Below, in pieces: positions 1-9,255 of a DNA stretch of 51,962 nucleotides. A program made the position numbers and the translations under genes. Numbering within the stretch: the first letter of the stretch is position 1; every line of letters starts with the position of its first letter. The stretch comes from DATLYH01 sp035575035 (GTDB taxonomy: Bacteria; Planctomycetota; Planctomycetia; Gemmatales; Gemmataceae), in assembly GCA_035575035.1 (NCBI GenBank), contig DATLYH010000065.1, positions 1-51,962 of the forward strand, given 5' to 3'. The notes beneath the pieces were generated by a model that did no database searches, was not told the origin of the DNA, and saw only the letters and a list, made by a program, of their open reading frames with translations.

Positions 1-325
1 GTGCTTCGGCGGCGCTGCGGACGGCACACGGCATGTGTCTGCTATTTTCCCTTCAGGCGGTCCCCGGGGCGCCCGCGGGACAACCCGTGCCGTTCCCCCT
101 CCCTTCGTGCCGCCATTGCGGAAGTCAACGCCGAAGGGGACACATCAGGCTACCGGGTTGCCCAGGGCCTGGCGGTCCGGAGCGAGAATTGGGCTGTCCC
201 GGCGCTCGGCTGTTCCCTATAGTCCCTGAAGGAGATATTCCCGACATCAGGGCCTCGCCGGCCCGACCGGTTTCCCGGCGCCGGTCCAGGCCCCGGCCGG
301 CCCGCTTGACATCAAGGAGTTCCAC
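1..325. other. Intergenic or unassigned left edge
   Basis: No convincing gene is seen here. Several frames are open but their translations are Arg/Pro-rich, lack any recognisable motif and have no ribosome binding site. The stretch just before 326 carries the Shine-Dalgarno-like AAGGAG of the next gene. A gene cut by the window edge cannot be excluded for the first 200 bases. Confidence 0.4.
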
Positions 326-1381
326 GTGCTTCTCCGCGGCTGGCGCTGGCTGTTCAACCGTTCTTCTTCCTCGAAAAACCGACGGCCCCGCCATCCGTTG
401 TGCGTGCGGCCTTCCCTGGAGCCGCTGGAGGACCGCACCCTCCCCGCCGTCTCGGCGCTGAATGTCATCGCGGGCCCCGATGCCGGCTTCCAGCCACTGG
501 CCCGCATCCTCGACTCTGCAACCGGCGTCCCGCAGTTCGACATCACCGCCTATGAACCGTCGTTCCTGGGGGGCGTCCGGGTGGCGGTGGGAGACGTGGA
601 CAACGACGGCTTCCCCGACGTCATCACCGGGCCGGGGCCAGGGCGGCCGCCGATGGTCAACGTCTACAGCGGCAACACCATGTTGCAGATCGCCAGTTTC
701 CTCGCCTACGGCCGGAACTTTACCGGCGGTGTCTTCGTGGCAGCCGGCAATTTCGACACCGACCCGGCGGATGAGGTGGTCGTCGGACCGGGGAAAGGCC
801 GGGGACCCCTGGTCCGCATCTTCGATATCGTCGGCGGCTTCGGCATTCAGATTCCGGGCCCGCTGGGAAGCTTCCGGGTCTATAGCGGCGGTTTCCGCAA
901 TGGCGTCCACGTGGCGGCCGGCAACTTCGACGGCCAACCCGGCGATGAGCTGATTGTTGCCCGGCACTCAGGTGGCGGGCTGGTGAAGGTGTTCCAGTCA
1001 AGCGGGGCGCTGGTGCAGAGCTTCCGGGCCTACCAATCGTCAACCACGGGGGTGTACATCGACGCCGGCGATGTGGACGGCGACGGCCGAGAGGAGATCA
1101 TCACCGGCCGGGGCATGGGCGGTCCGCTGGTGCGGGTCTTCAACGGCGGCACCGCGACCCAGATCGTTGGCTTCCGGGCCTATGGACCGGGCTTCACCGG
1201 CGGCGTCCGCGTCGGAACAATAGACGCCGACGGCGACCAGAAGGCGGACATCGTCACCGGACCGGGGCCGGGCCTCGGTCCAAACGTCCGCATTTTTGAC
1301 GGCCAGACGCTGGCTCAGCTGACCAGTTTCTTCGCCTTCGACCCGGTCTTCCAGGGCGGCATCTTTGTCGCCGGCGGCTGA
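326..1381 (+). CDS. Secreted or surface FG-GAP/VCBS-type repeat protein
   Basis: The protein has 351 residues and starts at GTG 326, about 7 bases after AAGGAG. The N-terminus is basic, followed by the motif LEPLEDRTLPA near residues 31-41, a hallmark of many exported planctomycete proteins. The rest is a tandem array of beta-propeller-like units with Asp-rich loops of the type GDVDNDGFPDVITGPG, repeated about six times (for example GPGKGRGPLVRIFD and GPGPGLGPNVRIFDG). Such FG-GAP/VCBS blades bind calcium through the DxDxDG loops in known families. A role in surface adhesion or carbohydrate binding is plausible, but nothing in the sequence names a ligand. It ends with a normal TGA and seems complete, though short for the family. 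No operon partner is apparent. Confidence 0.8.
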   Translation: MLLRGWRWLFNRSSSSKNRRPRHPLCVRPSLEPLEDRTLPAVSALNVIAGPDAGFQPLARILDSATGVPQFDITAYEPSFLGGVRVAVGDVDNDGFPDVITGPGPGRPPMVNVYSGNTMLQIASFLAYGRNFTGGVFVAAGNFDTDPADEVVVGPGKGRGPLVRIFDIVGGFGIQIPGPLGSFRVYSGGFRNGVHVAAGNFDGQPGDELIVARHSGGGLVKVFQSSGALVQSFRAYQSSTTGVYIDAGDVDGDGREEIITGRGMGGPLVRVFNGGTATQIVGFRAYGPGFTGGVRVGTIDADGDQKADIVTGPGPGLGPNVRIFDGQTLAQLTSFFAFDPVFQGGIFVAGG

Positions 1382-1752
1382 GCGGCACCATCCGCCCGAA
1401 CCCAATACGCATCCCGGACCGCCTTTCCTCGTTGGCGCAGCGGGGGCGGAGTCGCCGAAGCCCCAGCATCCGGGGATGTTGCTCCCCGCTCCGGTCATGT
1501 TACGGTCCTGACCGCCGAACGTTGCCGCCGGTTAACCCGGTTGCGTAACCGGTGTAAACCTTTCCGTCTATCCGCCGCCTCTCCCATCCCATTCTGCTGT
1601 CAGCGTAATATTTGCAAGTGTTGATGTGATGATCGGTTGCGGTCCGGAGCGGCGGGGAGGCCGGCGGTGTCCGATTCCGGCATGGCGGTTGCTCTCCAGG
1701 GAGCGGGGAGTCATTCACGTCCTTTCGCGGAGCATGCGAGGGGGAGAGAGAC
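1382..1752. other. Intergenic region without a clear gene
   Basis: No supported gene was found. A weak hairpin is formed by CCGGTTA (1528-1534) and TAACCGG (1546-1552). An AT-richer patch around 1600-1630 could hold the promoter of the pilin-like gene, but no clean -35/-10 pair was recognised. A purine-rich GAGGGGGAGAGA just before 1753 serves as ribosome binding site. Confidence 0.4.
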
Positions 1753-2184
1753 ATGTTCGGGTACAAGCAGTTGAACCAGTTCCTTCGGGCCGAAGACGGC
1801 TGGATCGCCATGGAGTACGCCGCTGTCGTCTCGCTGGTGGCGATCCTTTGCATTGTCTCCGCCCAGCACCTTGGCGATGGAGTCCGGGATTATTTTGTCG
1901 CCCTCGGCAAGAGCATCTCCGGCGAGTTCAGCGACTCGCCCCGCGAGACCCAGGCGACCGCTTCCCGCAACACGGACAGCACCACCACTAGCAGCAGCAC
2001 GGCGCCTGCCCCCGCCACCTCCCCGGAGCCAATCCCCGCTGCCGACCTGACCAGCGGAATCAAACTCACCAGCGGGATTGACCTGACCAGCGGGCTGGAC
2101 CGCGGCCCCAAGAAACTCACCAGCGACATCAACCTGACCAGCGGCATCCCACTGCCGTCGGTCAAGCCGCGCGGGAAACCTTGA
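1753..2184 (+). CDS. Flp/Fap-type pilin-like small membrane protein with LTSG repeats
   Basis: The protein has 143 residues and starts at ATG 1753 after GAGGGGGAGAGAGAC. Residues 1-50 resemble a Flp-type IVb pilin: a short charged lead, then a Glu just before the hydrophobic stretch (EDGWIAMEYAAVVSLVAIL), the usual arrangement of Flp pilin precursors. A single membrane helix spans about residues 20-40. The C-terminal half is not pilin-like. It is a Ser/Thr/Pro-rich stretch followed by a degenerate repeat of LTSGI(K/D) units (about residues 98-135). No tad/cpa assembly genes are nearby, so assembly would depend on distant loci. A stand-alone membrane-anchored Flp-like protein is an alternative. 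Confidence 0.65.
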   Translation: MFGYKQLNQFLRAEDGWIAMEYAAVVSLVAILCIVSAQHLGDGVRDYFVALGKSISGEFSDSPRETQATASRNTDSTTTSSSTAPAPATSPEPIPAADLTSGIKLTSGIDLTSGLDRGPKKLTSDINLTSGIPLPSVKPRGKP

Positions 2185-2331
2185 GCCCGGGACGGTCCCC
2201 CTGCCATCCGCAATGTGTCTCCTCCCCGGTTTGCAGAGAACGGCCCGCGCCGTTCTCTGCGGCCGTTTCCAGGCCGACGGATTGACCAGGCTGCCCCAGG
2301 TGCGATAATCCAGCGCGAAGGAGGTTGTCGC

Positions 2332-3243
2332 ATGGATATCGCCATCACCGGGGCTACAGGGTTTCTGGGGCGCTACCTGGTCCGCCAGCTCGCCGGCTCA
2401 GGCCACCGGCTGCGCTGCTGGTATCGGCCGAGCAGCGACCGCCGCGGGTTCGACGATGTTGCTCGGTCCATCGAATGGCTGCCCGGGCAACTCGGTGACG
2501 AGAAGGCCACGGCCGCCCTAGTCCGCGGGGTGGATGCCGTGGTCCATGCTGCCTTGCAATGGGAGCGGCAGGATGGCTCCCGCGCCGGCGCGGCGGAAGA
2601 CCTGATGCCGTTCCTCGAGGCAAACCTGATGGGCTCGCTGCGGCTCTTCCAGGCCGCATACTTGGCCGGAATGCCGCGCTTCGTCTTCATCTCGACTTGC
2701 GCCGTCCATGAAGTGATCCTTGACGACCGCCCACTGGACGAGGCCCATCCTCTCTGGCCGACCAGCCATTACGGGGCCCACAAGGCCGCCCTGGAGAAAT
2801 TTGTCCACAGCTACGGCCTGGGCCACGGCTGGCCGATCTGCGCTCTGCGACCGACCGGTATCTACGGGCTGGCCCACCCGCCGTCCGCCAGCCGCTGGTA
2901 TGACCTGGTCGGCCAGGTGGTCCGCGGCGAGCCGATCCGGTCGGCCCGCGGCGGCAAGGAGGTCCACGCCGCCGACGTGGCCCGTGCCGTCGAATTGCTG
3001 CTGCGGGCCGATGATCGGGCTGTTGCCGGTCAAGCTTTCAACTGCTACGACCGCTATGTCGCCGAACAGGACGTGGCCCGGATTGCCAAGGAGCTGACCG
3101 GCAGCCCGAGCGAGATCGCCGACCTGAACCGCGGCCCGAAGCACCAGATCGAAACCGGCAAGCTCCGCGCCCTGGGCATGACCTTCGGCGGCGAGCCCCT
3201 GCTGCGCCAAACGGTCGCCCAGCTGGTCGAAGCCTACCGTTGA
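2332..3243 (+). CDS. NAD-dependent epimerase/dehydratase family protein (extended SDR)
   Basis: The protein has 303 residues. ATG 2332 is chosen because GAAGGAGG lies about 7 bases upstream and the product then begins directly with the Rossmann motif. The frame is open further upstream but that part is not protein-like. Residues 7-13 are GATGFLG (NAD(P) binding). Tyr147 and Lys151 in YGAHK form the SDR catalytic pair, and Ser121 in FISTCA may complete it. This matches the extended SDR family that acts on nucleotide sugars or related ketones; the substrate cannot be read from the sequence. The gene ends 19 bases before the next secreted-protein gene, so the two may be co-transcribed. Confidence 0.85.
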   Translation: MDIAITGATGFLGRYLVRQLAGSGHRLRCWYRPSSDRRGFDDVARSIEWLPGQLGDEKATAALVRGVDAVVHAALQWERQDGSRAGAAEDLMPFLEANLMGSLRLFQAAYLAGMPRFVFISTCAVHEVILDDRPLDEAHPLWPTSHYGAHKAALEKFVHSYGLGHGWPICALRPTGIYGLAHPPSASRWYDLVGQVVRGEPIRSARGGKEVHAADVARAVELLLRADDRAVAGQAFNCYDRYVAEQDVARIAKELTGSPSEIADLNRGPKHQIETGKLRALGMTFGGEPLLRQTVAQLVEAYR

Positions 3244-3262
3244 TCACCCCGGGAGAGGATTC

Positions 3263-5203
3263 ATGGCAAAACATGGCTGGACCCTTGTTGTTGCGTTCCT
3301 CGCTGCCGGCCTGCAGCCCGCGCTTGTGCCGGCCGCCGACCCGGCGCCGACCGGCAAGTATTTTCGGATCACTGTGGTGGACGAGGAGACCGGCCGCGGC
3401 GTGCCGCTGGTCGAGCTGCGGACAGTAAACAACATCCGCTGCTACACCGACAGCAACGGCGTCGTTGCCTTCCATGAGCCGGGGCTGATGGGCCGGCGCG
3501 TCTTCTTCCACGTCAAGAGCCACGGCTACGAGTTCCCCAAGGACGGCTTCGGCTTCCGCGGCCGGGCTCTGGACGTTAGCGAGGGAGGGAGCGCCGAGTT
3601 AAAGATCAAGCGCCTCAACCTGGCCGAGCGGCTCTACCGCGTCACCGGCGCCGGCATCTACCGTGACAGTATCCTCGTCGGCCGGCCGGTCCCCCTTCGC
3701 CGTCCGCTGCTCAACGGCCTGGTCTTCGGCTCCGATAGCGTGGTCAACGCCGTCTACCGCGGCAAGATTTACTGGTTCTGGGGGGACACCAATCAGCCCG
3801 CCTATCCGCTCGGCAACTTCGATGTCCCCGGCGCCGTCTCTGACCTGCCGAGCGCCGGCGGCCTCGATCCGGAGGTCGGCGTCGATCTGGAATACTTCGT
3901 GGATGAGAAGGGCTTCGCCAAGAGGATGGCCCCGATGCCCGGGCCGGGCCCCACTTGGATCGGCGGCCTGGTCGTGCTCCGCGATCAGGATGGCCGGGAG
4001 CGGATGTTCGCTTCCTATGTCAAGGTGCGCGGCCTTCTCGACATCTACGAGCGCGGCCTGGCCGAGTTCAATGACCAGAAGCAGCAGTTCGAGAAGGTGC
4101 TCCAGTTCCCGATGGACGCCCCGGTCCATCCGGGAGGACATCCTTTCAAGCACACGGTGGACGGCGTTGAGTACGTCTACTTCCCCGAGCCTTATCCGCT
4201 GGTGCGCGTCCGGGCCGATCCCGAGCACCTGAAGAACCTTGACCGCTACGAGTCGTTCACCTGTCTGGAGGAAGGGACACGGCCGGGGCAGGGCCGGTTG
4301 GATCGCGCTCCCGACGGCTCGCTGCGCTGGGGGTGGAAGAAAAAGACGCCGCCGGTCAGCGCCGCCGAGCAAGCGAAGTTGATCAAAGCCGGCCATCTGA
4401 AACCTGGCGAGGCACTGCTGCACCTGCAAGATGCCGACAGCGGCAAGGCGGTGACGGCCCACGGCGCGTCGGTCTACTGGAACCGCTACCGTGGGCGCTG
4501 GGTGATGATCACGGTCGAGGCGGGCGGCACGTCATTCCTGGGCGAGGTTTGGTATGCCGAGGCCGATTCGCCGCTAGGGCCGTGGGTCTACGCCCGCAAG
4601 GTGGTCAGCCACGACCACTACAGCTTCTACAATCCCAAGCAGCACCCAATGTTTGACAAGGAAGACGGCCGGGTAATCTTTTTCGAGGGGACCTACACGC
4701 ACACTTTCTCCGGCAACCCCGAGCAGACGCCGCGCTACGACTACAACCAGGTGATGTACAAGCTGAACCTGGCTGATCCGCGTCTGGCCTTGCCGGTGCC
4801 GATCTATCATCTGTCCGACCCGGCCGCCGCCAACCGCTTCGGCCCGGTGCAGAGGCTGCCCGCTGGCCGGGAGCGTCGGCCGGTCGCCTTCTTCGCCCTC
4901 GACCGGCCGGGCCGCGGGACGGTGCCGGTCTACGAGCACCCGGGCGAAGATGGCGGCGTGGTGCTGCGGGTCGGCGAGCCGCCGCCGAGGGGCAAGGCCG
5001 CGGCGCTGTTTCACGCCCTGCCGGCATCGACCCGCGAGCCGCCGGCGACGACGCTGCCGCTTTACGAGTTCGTGCACAAAGACGGCAAACGGCGGGCATA
5101 TGCCACCGACCCGTCCGGGTTGCTGCCCGGCTACGAACGGGCCAAGGAGCCGATCTGCCTGGTCTGGCGAAACCCGCTCACCATCACCGTGCCGAGAGAT
5201 TGA
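3263..5203 (+). CDS. Large secreted protein, probable beta-propeller glycoside-hydrolase-like fold
   Basis: The protein has 646 residues and starts at ATG 3263 with GGGAGAGG upstream. Residues 1-23 form a signal peptide (hydrophobic core then VPAADP). Residues 30-115 look like a carboxypeptidase-regulatory/CNA-B-like beta-sandwich (VVDEETGRGVPLVELRT, then a TDSNGVVAF turn). The remainder contains motifs typical of five-bladed propeller proteins acting on sugars: IYWFWGDTNQPAYPLGNFD near residue 170 and YWNRYRGRWVMI near residue 410. The family (DUF4185-like or GH43/GH62-like) is inferred from these motifs and is uncertain. A small linker and a C-terminal region with regularly spaced YEH/YEF segments follow. 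It is likely exported and acts on polysaccharide or in the cell envelope. Confidence 0.6.
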   Translation: MAKHGWTLVVAFLAAGLQPALVPAADPAPTGKYFRITVVDEETGRGVPLVELRTVNNIRCYTDSNGVVAFHEPGLMGRRVFFHVKSHGYEFPKDGFGFRGRALDVSEGGSAELKIKRLNLAERLYRVTGAGIYRDSILVGRPVPLRRPLLNGLVFGSDSVVNAVYRGKIYWFWGDTNQPAYPLGNFDVPGAVSDLPSAGGLDPEVGVDLEYFVDEKGFAKRMAPMPGPGPTWIGGLVVLRDQDGRERMFASYVKVRGLLDIYERGLAEFNDQKQQFEKVLQFPMDAPVHPGGHPFKHTVDGVEYVYFPEPYPLVRVRADPEHLKNLDRYESFTCLEEGTRPGQGRLDRAPDGSLRWGWKKKTPPVSAAEQAKLIKAGHLKPGEALLHLQDADSGKAVTAHGASVYWNRYRGRWVMITVEAGGTSFLGEVWYAEADSPLGPWVYARKVVSHDHYSFYNPKQHPMFDKEDGRVIFFEGTYTHTFSGNPEQTPRYDYNQVMYKLNLADPRLALPVPIYHLSDPAAANRFGPVQRLPAGRERRPVAFFALDRPGRGTVPVYEHPGEDGGVVLRVGEPPPRGKAAALFHALPASTREPPATTLPLYEFVHKDGKRRAYATDPSGLLPGYERAKEPICLVWRNPLTITVPRD

Positions 5204-5314
5204 GACGCACCGGCTGCCGTTCGACACCGGCGAGTTCGTCTCCACCGCTTGAGGGCGGCCGGGCGATACAATGGCGATGCATCCATCCCGATCGATTAAC
5301 AGAGGGGCGAGGCA

Positions 5315-6040
5315 ATGGCGACTATCAAGACCGAGCGACTGGAGGACCTGGACTACCCCACCTCGGACGGTCGCCCCATGGCGGAGACGGACTGGCATCG
5401 CAACTTGATGTTTGCCCTGATCAAGACGCTGGAGGCGTACTATGCCGCCGATCCGATGGCGTACGTCTCGGGCAACCGCCTGGTCTTCTACAAACCGGGC
5501 GATCGGCGGCGGCACGTTGCGCCGGATGTGTTCGTGGTCAAGGGAGTGCCCAAGGCCGAGCGGCCGAACTACCTGATCTGGCGTGAAGGCAAGGCCCCCG
5601 ACCTGATCATCGAGCTAACCCCCCGGTCCACCCGCAAGGAGGACATCAAGGACAAGTCCGCGCTTTACCGCGACCGGCTGCGCGTCCGGGAATACTTCCT
5701 GTTTGACCCCTTCATGGACTACCTGGACCCGCCGCTTCAGGGCTATCGACTCCGCAAGAGGAAGTATGTGCCGATCAAGCCGGTGAAGCACCGTCTGCCC
5801 AGCCAGGTGCTGGGGCTGCACCTGGAGCGGCACGGTCGAGAGCTGCGGCTTTACGACCCCGCAACAGGCGCCTGGCTTCTGACTCCGGACGAGGCGCGAC
5901 AACAAGCGGAAGAGGCACGCCGGCAGGCAGAAGAAAGGCAGCGGCAGGCGGAAGCGGCACGCCGGCAGGCGGAGGCGGACGTCGAGCGATTGCGGCGTGA
6001 GTTGGATAACCTGCGGCGCCGGCGAGGCGGACGTCCTTGA
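5315..6040 (+). CDS. Uma2-family (DUF820) PD-(D/E)XK nuclease-fold protein with coiled-coil tail
   Basis: The protein has 241 residues and starts at ATG 5315 after GGGGCGAGG. The Uma2 core lies at about residues 20-190. The restriction-endonuclease-like signature is visible as Asp71 in APDVFVV and the strand PDLIIELT (Asp96, Glu100), followed by TRKEDIKDK. These families are expanded in cyanobacteria and planctomycetes, and their biological role is unsettled. Residues 195-238 are an almost perfect heptad series (RRQAEER, QRQAEAA, RRQAEAD), predicting a coiled coil that may multimerise the protein; the DNA here is correspondingly repetitive. The gene stands alone and runs convergent with the next gene on the minus strand. 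Confidence 0.8.
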   Translation: MATIKTERLEDLDYPTSDGRPMAETDWHRNLMFALIKTLEAYYAADPMAYVSGNRLVFYKPGDRRRHVAPDVFVVKGVPKAERPNYLIWREGKAPDLIIELTPRSTRKEDIKDKSALYRDRLRVREYFLFDPFMDYLDPPLQGYRLRKRKYVPIKPVKHRLPSQVLGLHLERHGRELRLYDPATGAWLLTPDEARQQAEEARRQAEERQRQAEAARRQAEADVERLRRELDNLRRRRGGRP

Positions 6041-6148
6041 ACGGTCGGCGACCGGCGAAGCGTCAACGAAGGCGCCTTCGAGTGCAAGTTCCCAGGCCCT
6101 GCTCTGCCATCCAACCGACTCTTCTATACCCGATCCACCCATTCATCG

Positions 6149-7138
6149 TCATTCGACCAGCGCTTCAGGCGGCAGTCCAATCGCGGCCGGTTTGCGGCGG
6201 GCCAGGCCGTCGGCGATGAACGTGTCCACCACCAGCTGCCCGACGTGGTAGAACAGCAGCGACACCACGGCCAGCGGGTACTCCTTGAAATACCCTTCCA
6301 GCAACAGCAGGGCTACCGGCAGCGTCTTCTGGCTGCCGGCGAAGGCAATTGCGATCCGGCTGGGCCGGTCAAAGCCGAACAGGCTGCCGCTCCAGAAGCC
6401 GGCGGCCAAGGCTGCCAGATGGGTGCCGACGCAGACGGCCGCTGCGGTCGCCAGCGCCCCCGCGGAGAAAGCAGCGGCCTGTCCGTTCAAACCGTCATGC
6501 ACCCCAACCGCCGCCTTCATGATGATGCTAAAAATCAGGAGCTGGGCGATGACGCCGACGGCCTTGCGACAGCGCGTCACCAGGGTGGCCAGCGGACCGA
6601 TCGTGCGGCCGAGTTGCCCCAGGCCGACCGGCACAATCAGGCACAACATCAGGTCGCGCATCAGCGGGGCGGCGTCCACGGCGACCGTGGTGCCGGTGCC
6701 GGCCACGAGCCAGAGGGTGGTGGCCAGCCAGCTGGTGCTGGTGGTCAGCACGATCACCAGCAGCGCCGTCGCCTCGTTGCCGCCGGCCATGCGGGTCCAG
6801 AGCACGGCCGAGGCCAGCGTACAGGGGACGCTCGCGGAGATCATCAACCCGATGCGGAGGGCGTCGGCCGGCATCAGCCGGCCGGCCAGGTAGGCCAGGG
6901 CAGGCAGGGCACCATAGCTGATCGCCACCGCCCATAGGGCCGGCAACGGCCGCAACAGAGAACGGCCCAGGCTGCGGCTGTCCAGGCCCCAGGCCATCAG
7001 GAAGAGGGCCAGGGCGACCACCGCCCGCGGCGGCAGCCGCTCGACCGCCGGACGGAGCCAGTCCGGCCGCCAGCCTGCCACGGCCAGCCCCACGACAAGC
7101 AGAAGCAGGAACCAGCGCCTAGCCAGGAAACTCTTCAT
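6149..7138 (-). CDS. Bile acid:sodium symporter-like (SBF-like) membrane transporter
   Basis: The protein has 329 residues and starts at ATG 7138. It has about ten hydrophobic helices beginning directly after a short MKSFLARRW lead. The sequence AGSQKTLPVALLLLEGYF near residue 270 and the helix-breaking SVPCTLASAVLWTR segment near residue 105 are typical of the SBF-like branch of the bile acid/sodium symporter superfamily (human SLC10A7-like). The transported substrate in bacteria of this branch is not established; organic anions are the usual suggestion. It is convergent with the Uma2 gene and separated from its upstream neighbour by about 140 bases holding a GC-rich palindrome. Confidence 0.8.
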   Translation of the reverse strand: MKSFLARRWFLLLLVVGLAVAGWRPDWLRPAVERLPPRAVVALALFLMAWGLDSRSLGRSLLRPLPALWAVAISYGALPALAYLAGRLMPADALRIGLMISASVPCTLASAVLWTRMAGGNEATALLVIVLTTSTSWLATTLWLVAGTGTTVAVDAAPLMRDLMLCLIVPVGLGQLGRTIGPLATLVTRCRKAVGVIAQLLIFSIIMKAAVGVHDGLNGQAAAFSAGALATAAAVCVGTHLAALAAGFWSGSLFGFDRPSRIAIAFAGSQKTLPVALLLLEGYFKEYPLAVVSLLFYHVGQLVVDTFIADGLARRKPAAIGLPPEALVE

Positions 7139-7180
7139 GGGACAGCCGGGGTTGGCCGCTGACGGCTCCGGCCGGCCCAG

Positions 7181-7250
7181 CGAGCGGCCGGCGTGAGCGG
7201 GCCGGTGTACCCCTCAACGCCTCGACCGGCCGGCGTCAGCCGGCCGCTCA
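7181..7250. repeat. GC-rich palindrome pair between genes
   Basis: CGGCCGGC (7227-7234), loop GTCA, GCCGGCCG (7239-7246) is a perfect 8-bp hairpin. A related AGCGGCCGGC segment near 7180-7192 can pair with the right arm instead, giving alternative folds. The loop and flank (GTCAGCCGG) resemble the core of the GTGGCACCGGCTG palindromes elsewhere in the window. It may act as a transcript end for the minus-strand gene upstream, but no T-run follows. Confidence 0.55.
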
Positions 7251-7279
7251 CCCCCGAAAACGATCCCGGTGATCCGGCC

Positions 7280-9217
7280 TTACGGCTTCCGGTCTTTCAG
7301 CTGCCGCGCCAGGTACAGCTGAGCCGTCCTCTCGTGGTCGGTTAATGGGCCGGACAGATCCTGGAGGATCGCCACCGCCCGTTCGGTCTCGCCCAGCATG
7401 GCGCGGGCGCGGGCATGGAGCCGGCGCGCGCCGGCCGTCTCCCGCGCCGCGGGGTGCGCTTCGGTCAGCGACACCCACCACAGGGCAGCATCCTGCCAGG
7501 CACTCCGGACCGCCGCCGCCTCGCCGGTCAGTCGCTTGTCCGCCGGACGGTCCGGTTTTCGGCCCCGCTCCAGCCGGGCCTGAAGCTGCTCGGCCTGCTC
7601 ATGCTTGCACAGGGCGAGGAAGTAGGTCAGTTGGAGGCCCCGCGGCTCGGCGGTGCTGGTTTGCAGCAGAGGGATCAGCACCCGGCCACCGGCTTTCCAG
7701 ACCTTCATCACCTCCTCCCGGGCCGCCGTCACGGCCGGTGAGGCCGTCCCCTCCTTGCCGGCCGCCCGCTCGGCGCGGATCAACTCGGCGTGAGCCCGAT
7801 TGATCTCCTCTCGCCACTTCGCCACCTGCTCTCTCCAGTCCGGCGGAAGGGCGTCGCCTTTCTGATGGCGCAGCTCATCCATCGCTTTCGTCAGCTGCTC
7901 CACCGCTTCCTTGAGGTCGCCGCGCAGCATCAAGTCGCGGGGCCGCTGCGGCTCCAGCACCAATTGGATGAACGGCCCACCGAAGAAACTTTGCAGCCGC
8001 TGGCCCGGGTCGCCCGGTAAGTCCCGGACCTCGGGCGGCAGCCGCTCCCAAGGGATCAGCTCCGATCGGAACCGGTTCAGGCGATCCGACCGATCAACGC
8101 CTCCTTCATCAGTCGGCAGGAAGTAACGCAATAGTTTGCTCAGACCGGCATGGACCTTCACTGGCGTCCCCTTGCCGACCGCCGCCTCGAACTGCCCGAA
8201 CAGCTCCTGGGCGTCCGCCGAGAGCTTGACATGGACCGGGGGGGCCTTGATGGACGGGTCAGGATCCTGGAGTTTGGCTTCCAGGTACTTCATTCGCGGA
8301 GCGACGGCGGAGAGGGGACAGACCAGGTGGATCTCCGCCGTGGCCGCCTGCTCGGCAGTCACATCGTAGGGGTATTTGTCGTCCACAGTGAGCTGCTTCA
8401 ACAGGTCGGGCTGGGCGCGGACCTCAGCCAGCGTGGCGACCCCCTCGCCCTTGGCGCCGGGCAGCGGCAGGCCGAGACGCGGATCAAAAAGGAGAACCTG
8501 CCGGCCATCGCCCCGGTCGGCCAGGGCGCCGCAGGCCCAGAGGCGGGAGCCGGCCGCCTCGGCGAGGATGACCAAGCAGCCGGGGACGCCCATCTGCTGC
8601 AACAGCGCCAGGAAGATGAGCGACCGCTCCAGGGCACTGCCCCAGCCGCGGCGGAGGACGAACTGCGGCGGCACGGGCAGCTCACCGGGCCGTTCCTGGA
8701 CCTGCACCTGACGGACCACCCAGGCGAACGCTGCGGCGATCTGTGACTCGGTTGGACGGGCAGGGCGAGCGGTTCCTTCCTCCCCTTGCAGCCCGCGCAA
8801 GGCGTCGCGGAGTAGGAAGCAAAGGTCGAGGTGGTGGGCGTCCAACGGGGTAAAACTGCCGCTGCTCACCTCGGTCAGCTCATCCGCGTCCAGCGCCAGG
8901 TGATTCTTCAGGAAGTCGCGCTGCGTCTCCGTCAAGGCGCGGGGGGCATCTCCCGAGGCCCGGCGGAGGTAATCATTCATCTGTTGGACCGCCTGTCGGC
9001 AAACCCCCAGGTCCGCCGACCGGGCGAGGGCCTCGCGCAAGTTCTCCAGCGGCTCTTCGACACGGGTCGTCGGGTTCAGGGCCGTCCGCACGGATGGCGG
9101 ACCGATGGTGCTGAGGGCCACGACCAGCCCCACGCCGATCAACACAAGAACGCCGCCGACGATCAAGTAGGGCATGAACGGGCGGGACCAGATCGAGGTT
9201 TGCTCTTCGGTGCTCAT
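7280..9217 (-). CDS. Membrane-anchored transglutaminase-like protein, probably lacking the catalytic Cys
   Basis: The protein has 645 residues. ATG 9217 is chosen because the product then starts MSTEEQT and reaches its single membrane helix at residues 16-37; the open frame upstream overlaps kdsA. The large outer part contains a transglutaminase-like block at about residues 155-260, with FVLRRGWGSALERSLIFLAL followed by an FDPRLGLPLPG segment. In papain-like transglutaminases the position before the long helix is Cys; here the segment reads GWGSALERS, so a catalytic role is doubtful. The rest is helical and rich in Lys/Glu/Ala, perhaps TPR-like near the C-terminus. It starts 38 bases after the kdsA stop and is probably co-transcribed with it. 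The assignment rests on motif resemblance only. Confidence 0.55.
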   Translation of the reverse strand: MSTEEQTSIWSRPFMPYLIVGGVLVLIGVGLVVALSTIGPPSVRTALNPTTRVEEPLENLREALARSADLGVCRQAVQQMNDYLRRASGDAPRALTETQRDFLKNHLALDADELTEVSSGSFTPLDAHHLDLCFLLRDALRGLQGEEGTARPARPTESQIAAAFAWVVRQVQVQERPGELPVPPQFVLRRGWGSALERSLIFLALLQQMGVPGCLVILAEAAGSRLWACGALADRGDGRQVLLFDPRLGLPLPGAKGEGVATLAEVRAQPDLLKQLTVDDKYPYDVTAEQAATAEIHLVCPLSAVAPRMKYLEAKLQDPDPSIKAPPVHVKLSADAQELFGQFEAAVGKGTPVKVHAGLSKLLRYFLPTDEGGVDRSDRLNRFRSELIPWERLPPEVRDLPGDPGQRLQSFFGGPFIQLVLEPQRPRDLMLRGDLKEAVEQLTKAMDELRHQKGDALPPDWREQVAKWREEINRAHAELIRAERAAGKEGTASPAVTAAREEVMKVWKAGGRVLIPLLQTSTAEPRGLQLTYFLALCKHEQAEQLQARLERGRKPDRPADKRLTGEAAAVRSAWQDAALWWVSLTEAHPAARETAGARRLHARARAMLGETERAVAILQDLSGPLTDHERTAQLYLARQLKDRKP

Positions 9218-9255
9218 CTCGGGTCTCGGGTTGGTGTCCGATTGCAGCGGGCCGG

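Noticed and set aside
125..967. Long open frame on the minus strand opposite the FG-GAP gene
   Set aside because: High GC makes antisense frames open by default; its product has no motif and the plus-strand repeats explain the region.
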